Shown in pieces: positions 25,132-33,801 of a DNA stretch of 62,021 nucleotides; within the stretch, counting starts at the first letter, position 1; each line of letters begins with the position of its first letter. This DNA comes from Rhodospirillaceae bacterium. Lineage in GTDB: Bacteria > Pseudomonadota > Alphaproteobacteria > DSM-16000 > Inquilinaceae. The stretch covers positions 1 through 62,021 of the forward strand of contig JACKIG010000022.1 in assembly GCA_020638595.1 (NCBI GenBank). The letters run 5' to 3'. A program made the translations under genes and the position numbers. Under the pieces are notes generated by a model. It had not been told where the DNA came from. It ran no database searches and saw only the letters and a list, made by a program, of their open reading frames with translations.

Positions 25132-25532
25132 CCGCCCGGCGCGGGCTGGCGGCGCACGGTCCCCGCGCGCTGCGCTTCGCTGCCGTCGGGGTTGCCAATA
25201 CCGCCATCGACATGGCCCTGTTCGCCGTCCTCTACTATCTCGCCGGCTGGGCGGTGCTGCCGGCGCACATCGCCGGCTTCCTGGTGGCTGCCACCAACAG
25301 CTACCTGATGAACAAGACCTGGACCTTTGCCGACGACAGCCGCGGGCGCGCCGCGCTGGTGAAAGGCATCGGCTTCCTGGCAGTCGCCGGCGTCGGGCTG
25401 GCCCTGTCTTCCGCCACGATCTGGCTCGTGGCCGGGCTGGTGCCGGTACTGGTGGCCAAGGTCCTGGCCATCGTCGCCAGCTTCCTGTGGAACTATATCG
25501 CCAGCCACCTTCTGGTCTTTCGCGGGGCCTGA
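25128..25532 (+). CDS. GtrA-family membrane protein (candidate lipid-linked sugar flippase)
   Basis: 134 aa with four TM helices. GtrA signature features are LRFAAVGVANTAIDMALFAV, then GFLVAATNSYLMNKTWTFAD and IVASFLWNYIASHLLVF. GtrA proteins are thought to flip undecaprenyl-phosphate sugar made by the adjacent GtrB-type transferase so that it can modify O-antigen, teichoic or arabinan chains. The start overlaps the glycosyltransferase stop by 4 nt, a strong operon signal. Confidence 0.9.
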   Translation: MTARRGLAAHGPRALRFAAVGVANTAIDMALFAVLYYLAGWAVLPAHIAGFLVAATNSYLMNKTWTFADDSRGRAALVKGIGFLAVAGVGLALSSATIWLVAGLVPVLVAKVLAIVASFLWNYIASHLLVFRGA

Positions 25533-25722
25533 TATGGCGGCCGGGCGCATGCCCAGGGGGCCATGTCCCGCACGGCCAGGCGGCAGACCCTGTGGGCGCG
25601 TCCGATCCCTCGTGACCGCTGCGGCCTTGAAACCATCCCTGCGCGCGCCATCTCCCCGACCATCTTCGGCTTCTCTTCGACGGCAGCACGTGCAATCCCC
25701 GGCCCGCCATAGCCCACGCCCG

Positions 25723-26370
25723 GTGTCCGACGGCACTCTGCCCGCAGCGACGCCCCTGGGCATCGCCGATTTCCGGGAGAGCCTGGATTTCGCGGAGCAT
25801 CGCCAGTTGCTGGACCATTGGCTGGCCATTCGCGGCGACGGGATGCCCCGGCGGGAAGCCCTCGACCCTTCGGCGTTTCACCGCGTGCTCCGGCATGCCG
25901 GCCTGATCGAGGTTGTCGGGCCGGAACCGCGGTTCCGCTATCGCCTGACCGGCAGCGAGCTGGAGCGCCGGTTCGACCGGCGCCTATCGGGGCGCTTCGT
26001 CGAGGAGGTCAAGTCGATCGACTATGCCGGGTATCTCTGCGGGCTCTACCGGGCCTGCGTCGACGCAAGGGCGCCGCTGTTCGTGACCGAGCGGTCGACC
26101 TACCTGACCAGCTATCCCCTGACATGCTTCCGTCTGATGCTGCCCCTGGCAGGGGATGGCGGGGTCGTCGGCGGCATTCTCTATTCCACGATCAGCGACA
26201 GCGACGTTCGCGCCGCGCTGGTGCGGCCGGTGCGCGACGTGCGCAGCGGCGGCGCTTTTCGGGCACATGTGCTTCGGGACGGGCCGGCTGGCGCTGCACC
26301 GGTGTCCGTCCACCCGGCTGACCCGGGCGATGGCGTATCCGGATGCGCGGACACCAGGCTGATCGGATGA
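25723..26370 (+). CDS. PAS_5-type single PAS domain protein (copy 1)
   Basis: About 215 aa from GTG 25723. An ATG at 25534 would add 63 residues of Arg/Pro-rich sequence that looks non-coding, and no ribosome site clearly decides. The core has FAEHRQLLDHWLAIRGDGMP, FHRVLRHAGLIEVV, FRYRLTGSELERRFDRRLSG and GILYSTISDSD, the pattern of a PAS family common in Rhodospirillales with no attached output domain. It is clearly homologous to the next gene. Ligand and partner are unknown. Confidence 0.7.
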   Translation: MSDGTLPAATPLGIADFRESLDFAEHRQLLDHWLAIRGDGMPRREALDPSAFHRVLRHAGLIEVVGPEPRFRYRLTGSELERRFDRRLSGRFVEEVKSIDYAGYLCGLYRACVDARAPLFVTERSTYLTSYPLTCFRLMLPLAGDGGVVGGILYSTISDSDVRAALVRPVRDVRSGGAFRAHVLRDGPAGAAPVSVHPADPGDGVSGCADTRLIG

Positions 26371-26485
26371 GATTGAGTGGCAGTCCGGCATCAGGCCGGC
26401 CGGGCGCGCTGTTGGCTGTTGCAATGGCCGGCACGTATGCTATTGCCGAAGGGGCTGACCATTCCCGCGCCGACGGTCTTGCCTG

Positions 26486-27076
26486 ATGCCGGTGCCCAGT
26501 CAGACCTTCGTCGTCTTCGACGGCACCCGGCATCGCGTGCGGCCGCTTGACCCTGCCGCCTTCCGCCAGCAGCTGGAATTCGAGGAGCATCGCCAGCTTC
26601 TGGACCATTGGGTCGCCATTCGCGGCAGCCATCCCCAGCCCAGACGCGCGGATTTCGACCCCGCCGCCGTGCAGGGGATATTGCCGCATGTGGGGTTGAT
26701 GGATGTGGTCCCGCCCGGCCCGCGCTTTCGCTACCGGCTGTTGGGGACGGCACTGGAGCGGCGGTTCGGCCGGCGCGTCAGCGGCAGCTTCGTCGACGCG
26801 GTGGTGGACAGGGCCTATGCGGATTACCTGAACGGCATCTATCGGGCCTGCGTCACCGGCCGGGTGCCGATGTTCGTGGCGGAATGCTCGACCTTCCTCA
26901 GCGACTATCCGCTGTTCCGCTACCGGCTGCTGCTGCCGATGTCGTCTGACCGCGACGCGATCGACATGATCCTCTATTCGACGATCAGCGACAGCGACAT
27001 CAGCTTCGACCGGGCCCAGCCGACCCGCCAGATGCGCCGCCCCGACCCCTTCCGCGCCTATTGCCTCGGCGACTGA
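26486..27076 (+). CDS. PAS_5-type single PAS domain protein (copy 2)
   Basis: 196 aa. It is colinear with copy 1: FEEHRQLLDHWVAIRGSHPQ, GILPHVGLMDVVPPGPRFRY, RLLGTALERRFGRRVSGSFV and MILYSTISDSDIS. By eye roughly half the residues are identical, so the two arose by an old tandem duplication and have diverged in the N- and C-terminal tails. The role is unknown; such proteins are thought to sense small molecules or redox state. Confidence 0.75.
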   Translation: MPVPSQTFVVFDGTRHRVRPLDPAAFRQQLEFEEHRQLLDHWVAIRGSHPQPRRADFDPAAVQGILPHVGLMDVVPPGPRFRYRLLGTALERRFGRRVSGSFVDAVVDRAYADYLNGIYRACVTGRVPMFVAECSTFLSDYPLFRYRLLLPMSSDRDAIDMILYSTISDSDISFDRAQPTRQMRRPDPFRAYCLGD

Positions 27077-27092
27077 CTATGGGCGCCATCGC

Positions 27093-27392
27093 CTTGGGGT
27101 CGCGGCTCTTGTCTCTTTGGGGGGCAGGGTGATTGGGGGTCAGGTCTTTCTTTATCAGGTGAACAGGTGGTGGGGGTCAGGTCTTTTATGATCATATCCA
27201 GGCAGTGCTGGGGTCAGGTCTTTCATAGTCATATCCAGGCAGCGCCCGGATATGACTATGAAAGACCTGACCCCAGCACTGCCTGGATATGATCATAAAA
27301 GACCTGACCCCCACCACCTGTTCACCTGATAAAGAAAGACCTGACCCCCAATCACCCTGCCCCCCCAAGGAGACAAGAGCCGCGACCCCAAG
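27093..27392. repeat. 300-bp near-perfect foldback (inverted repeat) element with internal GGGGTCAGGTCTT units
   Basis: The left arm (27093-27236) is repeated inverted as the right arm (27248-27392). The inner ~115 nt are identical by my base-by-base check. The outer part differs by one T/C change and one G in a homopolymer run. The centre is near 27242. Each arm holds three copies of GGGGTCAGGTCTT followed by variable 15-20 nt, two of them ending ATATCCAGGCAG. There is no ORF and no obvious target-site duplication. It looks like a MITE or foldback mobile element, or a RAYT/REP-related array. It lies between the PAS pair and the EamA pair. Confidence 0.8.
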
Positions 27393-27508
27393 ACGGCAGT
27401 CCAGCGCGGCGGGCGCAACCCTGCCATGCCGGCTTGTTTGGGCTCGCGGCCTGGGCACGTCAGCGAAGCTGACCTATTCTCCAAGGAGTTACAAATCGAC
27501 CGAGGTCA

Positions 27509-28444
27509 ATGCGCGCCATCCTGCCCATCGCCGCCTCCTGGCCGGCGCCTGTCAAGGGCGCACTGATGATGACGGGGGCCGCCTGCGCATTCTCGGTGAT
27601 GATCGTGCTCATCCGCCACACCTCGCAGGAGCTGCATCCCTTCTGCGTCGCCTTCTGGCGCAACGCCTTCGGGCTGGTGTTCATGCTGCCCTGGCTGGCG
27701 CACCGGGGCCTGGGCGGGCTGAAGACGCACAAGCTGCGCCTTTACGGATTGCGCGGCATTGCCGGCATCACCGCCATGCTGACCTGGTTCTACGCCCTGT
27801 CGGTGATGCCCATGGCCGAGGCGGTGGCGCTGAGCTTTACCACGCCCCTGTTCGCCACGATCGCCGCGGCCGTGGTGCTGCACGAGACGGTGCGGGCGCG
27901 GCGCTGGACGGCGACGGCCATCGGCTTCGTCGGTGTGCTGGTGATCCTGCGCCCGGGCGTGCAGGCCGTGTCGCCGGCCGCCCTGTTGGTGCTGGTGTCC
28001 ACCATCGCCGTGGCGTTTTCCGTCGTCGTCATCAAGATCCTGTCGCGCAGCGAGCCCAGCAACGCCATCGTCACCTACATGGTGATCGTCCTGACCCCCT
28101 TGTCGTTGCCGCCGGCGTTGATCTTCTGGTCGTGGCCGGACTGGCACACGGTCCTGGCGCTGGCCGGCATCGGCCTGGCCGGCACCATCGGCCATATCGG
28201 CTTCACCAATGCCATGCGCCTGGCCGACGCCTCGGCCGTGCTGCCCATCGACTATATCCGGCTGCCGCTGGTGGCGCTGGCCGGCTACGCGCTGTACGGC
28301 GAGGCCATGGACATCTTCAGCTGGCTGGGCGCCACGATCATCATCGGCTCGACCCTCTATATCGCCCATCGCGAGGCCGCCGTCGCCCGCCGCAGCCGCC
28401 AGGCCGTGGTGGTCACGCCGCGCAGCCTGCGCGAGCGGCCTTGA
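27509..28444 (+). CDS. EamA/DMT superfamily transporter (copy 1)
   Basis: 311 aa with ten predicted TM helices in two EamA repeats. Features are LMMTGAACAFSVMIVLIRHT, FWRNAFGLVFMLPWL, PMAEAVALSFTTPLFATIAA and the second-repeat YIRLPLVALAGYALYGE. It is an inner-membrane drug/metabolite exporter of unknown substrate. GAGG precedes the ATG. The next gene starts 4 nt downstream and encodes a homologue, so they are co-transcribed and may form a heterodimer or have separate substrates. Confidence 0.87.
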   Translation: MRAILPIAASWPAPVKGALMMTGAACAFSVMIVLIRHTSQELHPFCVAFWRNAFGLVFMLPWLAHRGLGGLKTHKLRLYGLRGIAGITAMLTWFYALSVMPMAEAVALSFTTPLFATIAAAVVLHETVRARRWTATAIGFVGVLVILRPGVQAVSPAALLVLVSTIAVAFSVVVIKILSRSEPSNAIVTYMVIVLTPLSLPPALIFWSWPDWHTVLALAGIGLAGTIGHIGFTNAMRLADASAVLPIDYIRLPLVALAGYALYGEAMDIFSWLGATIIIGSTLYIAHREAAVARRSRQAVVVTPRSLRERP

Positions 28445-28447
28445 GAC

Positions 28448-29371
28448 GTGGCGGCCACCCTCGACCGGCTCACGCGCCGCTGGGAAGCCCTGCCGGATAA
28501 TGCCCGCGGCGCGCTGTGGGTGATCGCCGCTTCGGCCGGGTTCTCGGCGATGGCGGCGCTGGTGAAGGTGCTGGGCCAGTCGCTGGACAGCTTCCAGATC
28601 GCCTTCTTCCGCTGCCTGGTCGGTCTGGCGGTCCTGTCGCCGCTGCTGCTGCGTTCGGGTCTTTCGACCCTGCGCACGACCCGTCCGGTCCTGCATCTGG
28701 GCCGCGCGGCCGCCGGAATGACGGCGATGTTCTGCGGCTTCTACGCCTTCACCCATCTGCCGCTGGCGACGGCAACGGCGATCACCTTCACCAAGCCGCT
28801 GTTCATGATCGTGGTGGCGGTGCTGTTCCTGGGCGAGGTCGTGCGCTGGCGGCGCTGGACGGCGACCGCCGTCGGTTTCTGCGGCGTCCTGGTCATGGTC
28901 AGGCCGGGTGTCGGTACCTTCGAACCGGCGATGCTGGTGTCGCTGGCCCAGGCCCTGTCCGTTGCCATCGCCGTTGCGCTGGTCAAGTCGTTCCCGCGGA
29001 CGGAAGGCACGCTGACCATCCTGTTCTATTTCGCCATCCTGTCGACGTTGATCTCCACGGGTCCGGCGCTGCTGGTCTGGCGCGACCCGACATGGGAACA
29101 GCTGGGCATCGCCGTGGTGATGGGCGGGCTCGGCGTGTCCTCGCAGGCCGCCATCGTGCGCGGGTATCGCATCGGCGAGGCGACGGCCGTCGCACCCTTC
29201 GACTATTCCCGCCTGCTGTTCGCGGCCTTTTTCGGCTTCGTCCTGTTCGCCGAGGTGCCGGATGTGTGGACGTGGCTGGGCGCCGGCGTGATCATCGCCA
29301 GCACGCTCTACATCGCCCGCCGCGAGGCGAAGACCGGCGCCCCGCCCAAGGCCGGCCCGGCGCCGCATTGA
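28448..29371 (+). CDS. EamA/DMT superfamily transporter (copy 2)
   Basis: 307 aa, GTG start. Parallel features to copy 1: VIAASAGFSAMAALVKVLGQ, FFRCLVGLAVLSPLLL, HLPLATATAITFTKPLFMIV and FDYSRLLFAAFFGFVLFAEV. The shared RRWTATAVGFCGVLVMVRPG motif shows common descent with copy 1 (RRWTATAIGFVGVLVILRPG). Ten TM helices. The substrate is unknown. Confidence 0.87.
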   Translation: MAATLDRLTRRWEALPDNARGALWVIAASAGFSAMAALVKVLGQSLDSFQIAFFRCLVGLAVLSPLLLRSGLSTLRTTRPVLHLGRAAAGMTAMFCGFYAFTHLPLATATAITFTKPLFMIVVAVLFLGEVVRWRRWTATAVGFCGVLVMVRPGVGTFEPAMLVSLAQALSVAIAVALVKSFPRTEGTLTILFYFAILSTLISTGPALLVWRDPTWEQLGIAVVMGGLGVSSQAAIVRGYRIGEATAVAPFDYSRLLFAAFFGFVLFAEVPDVWTWLGAGVIIASTLYIARREAKTGAPPKAGPAPH

Positions 29372-29402
29372 CCCGTGCGGGCAAGGTCGGCGTCGATCGG
29401 AT

Positions 29403-29696
29403 CTACGGGGCGGCGGCCATGTCCATGAAGCGGGCGAGCGCGATGTCCTTCTCCGTCACGCCGCCGGCGTCGTGGGTGGCCAGCGTCACGTCGACCCGGT
29501 TGTAGACGTTGGTCCATTCCGGGTGATGGTCCGCCCGCTCCGCCGCCAGCGCCACCCGCGCCATGAAACCGAAGGCGGCGTTGAAGTCCTTGAACGTGAA
29601 CGTCCTGGCGATCGCCTGGCGCCCGTCCACCTTGCGCCAGCCGGCCAGCCCGTCGAGCGCCCGGTCCAGCGCCGGCCCCGTCAAGACGTCCGCCAT
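29403..29696 (-). CDS. phhB: 4a-hydroxytetrahydrobiopterin dehydratase (PCD/PhhB)
   Basis: 97 aa. The active-site motif DHHPEWTNVYNRVDVTLATHD carries the catalytic His-His pair and the later His. TFTFKDFNAAFGFMARVAL is the family helix. It dehydrates 4a-carbinolamine pterin, recycling the cofactor of aromatic amino-acid hydroxylases. In bacteria without biopterin it may serve molybdopterin metabolism. The start is MADVLTG (GGGGGGAA upstream) although the frame extends to 29732. It stands alone and converges with the EamA genes. Confidence 0.92.
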   Translation of the reverse strand: MADVLTGPALDRALDGLAGWRKVDGRQAIARTFTFKDFNAAFGFMARVALAAERADHHPEWTNVYNRVDVTLATHDAGGVTEKDIALARFMDMAAAP

Positions 29697-29859
29697 GTCG
29701 GTTCCCCCCCTTGTCGAGCACGCGAACAGCACGGCTGCGTTCTACCAGCGGCCGCGCGCCGCGGCCAGCCGTGGCGCGGTGGACATCGCGACCGGCGATC
29801 CGCGGTTGCGCTGGCGCAATGGGCCGGAAACAATGGGGCGAGGCCATTGGGAGCCGAGC

Positions 29860-30528
29860 GTGACGGACCACCTGACGGAAGCCTTCGCCAATTCGCTGGT
29901 CGACGATCTCGCGGTCTGGCGGCTTGAGCCTTTCCTACCGCTGCCGGTCGCCGTGCTGCCGGTGGACGAAGCGGTCGCCCTTCTGCTGCGCCTGAAGGAC
30001 ATGGCGTGGGAGGAGGGGGTGTCGCCGGCGCTGCTCTATCGCGCCCTGGCCGTGCGCGCCGCCGACCTTCCGTTCGCCCCCGGCGCGCGACTGGTCGAGG
30101 TTGCGCTGAACATCGAGACGACCGTCGGGCTGCTGAGCCTGCTGGACACCGGCGGCGAACTGGTCGCGCTGCCGGAAGGCCGGACCGCGACCTATGCGCG
30201 CCTGAAGCAAGGGACGGTGAGCCTGACGACGCCGGACGCCGTCGCCGCCTATGCCGCCTACGTCGTCGCCAACGCCACCCCGCCGCGCGGCAGCCGCCTG
30301 CGCGTCCTGGGCGATCCTCCGGCGGTCAGGCAAACCCGGCCCGACGGCAGTGCGACCGTCGGCATGACGGTCCTGCACAACACGACGCTCTATCGGATAG
30401 AGGCCGAGGTCGATGCCGGCGGCCGGGTCGATCTCTGCGGCTCGACCCCCACCCTCACCGATGCCTCCTACGCGCCGGAGCGCCGCGAGGGCCGCTACCG
30501 CGTGCGGTCCGGTGCGATCGGGCGCTGA
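29860..30528 (+). CDS. conserved-looking protein of unknown function
   Basis: About 222 aa from GTG 29860 (GGGAG 7 nt upstream); ATG 29833 is the alternative. No family recognised. It starts VTDHLTEAFANSLVDDLAVW, has a long helical stretch (LPVDEAVALLLRLKDMAWEE), and ends in short beta strands (RLRVLGDPPAVRQTRPDG, TVGMTVLHNTTLYRIEAEVD). No signal peptide, TM segment or Cys-rich motif. Codon use is like that of its neighbours. It converges with the STAND gene, 6 nt between stops. Confidence 0.55.
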   Translation: MTDHLTEAFANSLVDDLAVWRLEPFLPLPVAVLPVDEAVALLLRLKDMAWEEGVSPALLYRALAVRAADLPFAPGARLVEVALNIETTVGLLSLLDTGGELVALPEGRTATYARLKQGTVSLTTPDAVAAYAAYVVANATPPRGSRLRVLGDPPAVRQTRPDGSATVGMTVLHNTTLYRIEAEVDAGGRVDLCGSTPTLTDASYAPERREGRYRVRSGAIGR

Positions 30529-30534
30529 GGCCGG

Positions 30535-33500
30535 CTACATCCAGTCCACCGGTGGCAGGTCATCGGGGTCGATCCAGAGATCGTCGCGCGGATTGATCAC
30601 CGCCGGATCGACCACCACCTGCGGCGGCAGCCGCAGGCGCCAGTCCGCCGCTTGCCCGGCACAGCCGCCGTCTTCCAGCATGTCCAGCGCGGCCTCGGCG
30701 ACGAAGTGCGTCGCGGGAATTCCCGGCAGGCAGCTTTCGAGTACCCGCTGCGCAACATTGATGCTCTGCTGCCGGTCGTCCGAAGCCCGGGCTACCGCCA
30801 GTCTTGCCATCAACCGCCGCGGTGAAAAACGATCGGACTGAAACAGCATATGCTCCAGGTTGAATTCGCTGTCTGCCAAGAGCAACCGCGCGGTCTCCAC
30901 GTGTCCTGCGGCCGCAAATCCCTCAGCGCGAAGCATCAGTGTCCCCCAATATGCAGGCAGCCGACGCATCTCATAGAAGTAGGCGCGGGCTGCGTCATGG
31001 GCTAGATCTTCTGCTTCCTTGATCCTGCCCAGGTAATAGCAGGCCTCGGCCAAGAGGACTTGCGCAAACGGGACGAGGCTATCCGCCGGGGTCTCGTGAT
31101 GGGCCAGCATGCGCACAGCCAGCGCGTGCATTTGACGGTAGTCGCGACGACGACGTGCGAGGACGAATCCGCTACCGCAGAGCCAACCGTTCACGCCCCC
31201 TGCGATAAGCCCTTGCGCGAGCCTGGCACTATTGAGCGCACGCGCGCGGGCCAACTGAGTTATCGCGGTATCGCCGAGCTCGGCCATGAGATCGGCCAGA
31301 ATGACGAGCCCGTTGACCTCGCGATCGAGGCGTTTGAACCGGTCCTCGATCTTCCGGCTGACGACCAGCACTTCGATCAGATCGCCGATCGCGGCATGGT
31401 ACTGCCCCAGGTCGTGGCTCATGCTGGCCCGGAACAGAAGGTTGGTGGCGCGCAGCAAGGGGCTGTCGCCGACGTGCTCTCGTGCCAGGTTCACGATCGC
31501 TATCCCGATCGAGGCCTGGCCGAGAAGACGATAGGCGTCGGCAAGCTCGTGGGCCGACCCGACCACCGCTTCGTCGTCCTGCATCAGCGGTTGCGGCGGA
31601 TCGTCCAGGCCCGGCCGATCAGGCCACTGGAACAGCTTTCGCAGCAGCAGCGCCACCCATGCCACGTCGCCGCGCCTGTTCAGGACCGGGTGAACGGAAT
31701 TGCTGTAGATCTGCCAGGCGCCGGTGAAATCGCCGGAGGCGACGCGCGCTTCGAACAGCTCCAGCCCCCGCTGGAAGGCGGGTTCGCGATCGCTCTTGGG
31801 AACCTGCCGTCCCGTCGTTTCCGGCAGCGACGCCAGGAAGGCCGCCCGTTCCGTCTGCGTGCGGTTCTTGCGGTCGGGTTCAAGCAGCGCGTCAAGGTGG
31901 TCGCGCACCAGCGGGTGCATGCCGTAGGTCTGCCGCCGGCGGTCGAATTCGATCAGGCCGCGCACGCGGCATAGTTCGTCCAGCACTTCGGCCAGGTCGT
32001 CACTGCTTGCAAAGCGCTGAATCCGCCGGACGAAGACGTCCACAAGGTCGGCGTGCCGCACGGGCATGTCGCTGCCGGCGATATAGGTGAGGACGTCGCG
32101 GCGGGCTTCGTCCAGCCCCGCCATCACGAACTGGAAGATGTGGCTGCGGAAGCTCCGCAGGTCGAGATCGCTGGACTTGAACGACGGATGGGCTTCCAGG
32201 AACCCGTCGAGGTCGCCGTCATGCGGGACCTTGAGGATCTCGCCCGCCGCCACGATCAGGGCCAGCGGATGGCCGCCGACGCGGGCAACCAGGTCTTCCA
32301 GGCTCTCCCGCCGGCCGAACACCTCCAGCGCCTCCAGAAGCTCGCGGCCGGTATCTTCCGGCCGCAGTCCGGGCAACGGCATGTGACCGATCGTGTCCGG
32401 CAGCCGGTTGGCGCGTCCCATCAGGTCCCGCGGCACGCGGCGCGTCGACATCAGGATCCTGGAAGGGCGGCAGTCGGCCAGTTCCCGCAGGAGGTCCGCG
32501 GCGATCTTGTCGACCATGCCGCGGGCATCGCCCGGCCCGGTTGCCTGCGCCTTGTTGAAGTCGGCGGCGACCGCATCGGGTTGGCGGGGGGGATCGTCCC
32601 CCTGCTCGGCCGGATCGTCGTCGCGGTCGACGGCATGGACCGCATACTGGTGCAGCTCGCGCTCGAAGCCGTCGAGCACGACCAGGTACCGCCCCCGGCG
32701 CAAGGCGGCCAGGATATCGTGGTGCCGGGCCGAGCGCTTGAGCTGCCGGGTCTCCGCCAACGGCTCGCCGGTCAGGTAGGACAGCAGGTGGGCCTCGAAC
32801 TCCGGGAACCCCGCGTCCAGGGCATAGAAGCTCCACCACATGCGCCCGTCGAACGGCGGGTCGGCGGATGCGGCGGGGCCGGTGAACCAGTTCCAGGTCA
32901 GGGCGCTCTTGCCCTGGCCGCCCAGCGCCTCGACGATGTACAGCGACGGCTGCGTTGCGTCGGCAGCCCACCGGGTCAGCTCCGCAAGCTCGTCGTCGCG
33001 GCCGATCAGGGACTGCGTCTCCAGGCCCTGGTAGCGGTGCGGCTCATAGGGGGCCGGAAGGGACGGGATCTCCGGTTCGTCCGGCGACGGGCTGCCGGCC
33101 GGGCGGACCATGCCCTTGTTGTAGGCCCAATCCTCCAGCCGCTCGCTCAGGATCTCCGCGAACTCGTGCTCGTTCCGGAATTCGGAGCTCAGGTATTTCT
33201 GCCTGGCCTTTCGCCGCAGTCGCTTCAGCGACGCGGAATCGTCTTCGTCGTCGTCGGCCCAGTTCCAGTCGAACCGGCAGCCGCGTCCGGACTGCATCAC
33301 GATGATGTTCGTGTCCCCGGTCTCGACGCGCGTTTCGAACTCGATCTCGGTGATCGACAGGCCCTGGTACCGCTCCTCCACCGTCTGGCCCTTCTTGCTG
33401 GGAACGTGGCCATAGGCGACGCCGAGGATCAGCACGAAGATGTCGCAGGATCGCGCCCGGCCGCAGCATCGTTCGATGACGGGGCCGACATCCGATGCGC

Positions 33501-33633
33501 CGTCGTCCAGCGAGATGTCGACCAGATGCCAGCCCCGCGTATTGAAGCGGTGCACGACGGCCCGTGCCTTGGCCCGGTAGGGGGCGAGGTCGCGGCCCGT
33601 GCTGCTGAACATGATCTTGAGCGGCTCTGTCAC
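30535..33633 (-). CDS. DUF4062 - STAND NTPase - TPR protein (NLR-like, candidate antiphage or signalling protein)
   Basis: About 1032 aa. The N-terminal DUF4062 domain (~5-170) has KIMFSSTGRDLAPYRAKARA, CDIFVLILGVAYG and LSITEIEFETRVE. The STAND NTPase follows: Walker A GGQGKS near residue 238, Walker B in GRYLVVLDGFERE, sensor RILMSTRRVPRDLMG and the GGHPLALIVAAG motif typical of NB-ARC/NACHT modules. A winged-helix-like segment comes next (HPLVRDHLDALLEPDRK). The C-terminal ~400 residues are helical TPR-type repeats, the likely sensing part. GTG 33633 is chosen because DUF4062 starts there. DUF4062-STAND proteins occur in defence islands, and this one lies about 1 kb from a tRNA with restriction debris beyond it. 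The trigger and effector are unknown. Confidence 0.8.
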   Translation of the reverse strand: MTEPLKIMFSSTGRDLAPYRAKARAVVHRFNTRGWHLVDISLDDGASDVGPVIERCCGRARSCDIFVLILGVAYGHVPSKKGQTVEERYQGLSITEIEFETRVETGDTNIIVMQSGRGCRFDWNWADDDEDDSASLKRLRRKARQKYLSSEFRNEHEFAEILSERLEDWAYNKGMVRPAGSPSPDEPEIPSLPAPYEPHRYQGLETQSLIGRDDELAELTRWAADATQPSLYIVEALGGQGKSALTWNWFTGPAASADPPFDGRMWWSFYALDAGFPEFEAHLLSYLTGEPLAETRQLKRSARHHDILAALRRGRYLVVLDGFERELHQYAVHAVDRDDDPAEQGDDPPRQPDAVAADFNKAQATGPGDARGMVDKIAADLLRELADCRPSRILMSTRRVPRDLMGRANRLPDTIGHMPLPGLRPEDTGRELLEALEVFGRRESLEDLVARVGGHPLALIVAAGEILKVPHDGDLDGFLEAHPSFKSSDLDLRSFRSHIFQFVMAGLDEARRDVLTYIAGSDMPVRHADLVDVFVRRIQRFASSDDLAEVLDELCRVRGLIEFDRRRQTYGMHPLVRDHLDALLEPDRKNRTQTERAAFLASLPETTGRQVPKSDREPAFQRGLELFEARVASGDFTGAWQIYSNSVHPVLNRRGDVAWVALLLRKLFQWPDRPGLDDPPQPLMQDDEAVVGSAHELADAYRLLGQASIGIAIVNLAREHVGDSPLLRATNLLFRASMSHDLGQYHAAIGDLIEVLVVSRKIEDRFKRLDREVNGLVILADLMAELGDTAITQLARARALNSARLAQGLIAGGVNGWLCGSGFVLARRRRDYRQMHALAVRMLAHHETPADSLVPFAQVLLAEACYYLGRIKEAEDLAHDAARAYFYEMRRLPAYWGTLMLRAEGFAAAGHVETARLLLADSEFNLEHMLFQSDRFSPRRLMARLAVARASDDRQQSINVAQRVLESCLPGIPATHFVAEAALDMLEDGGCAGQAADWRLRLPPQVVVDPAVINPRDDLWIDPDDLPPVDWM

Positions 33634-33673
33634 ACGTGCGCATCCCGTCGGGTAGGTTGAGGTTGATTGACGT

Positions 33674-33703
33674 TTGACATGCCGATCCGGCACATTTTAC
33701 GAG
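33674..33703 (+). promoter_or_regulatory. candidate promoter for the 33802 gene
   Basis: A perfect -35 TTGACA (33674-33679) is followed after 18 nt by TACGAG (33698-33703), a weak -10. The spacer holds the small inverted repeat GCCG-ATC-CGGC. It lies in the 168-nt divergent region between the STAND gene and the 33802 gene. A GTAGGC/GCCTAC hairpin (33728-33747) follows in the leader. Confidence 0.35.
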
Positions 33704-33801
33704 AATATCGACGTGCACCTGATCCTGGTAGGCTCAATTTGGCCTACTGTCCGGTCGATACGCGCCCCCGGGTATCGCCGCACGCCCCAGGAGGCCCCCC
33801 C

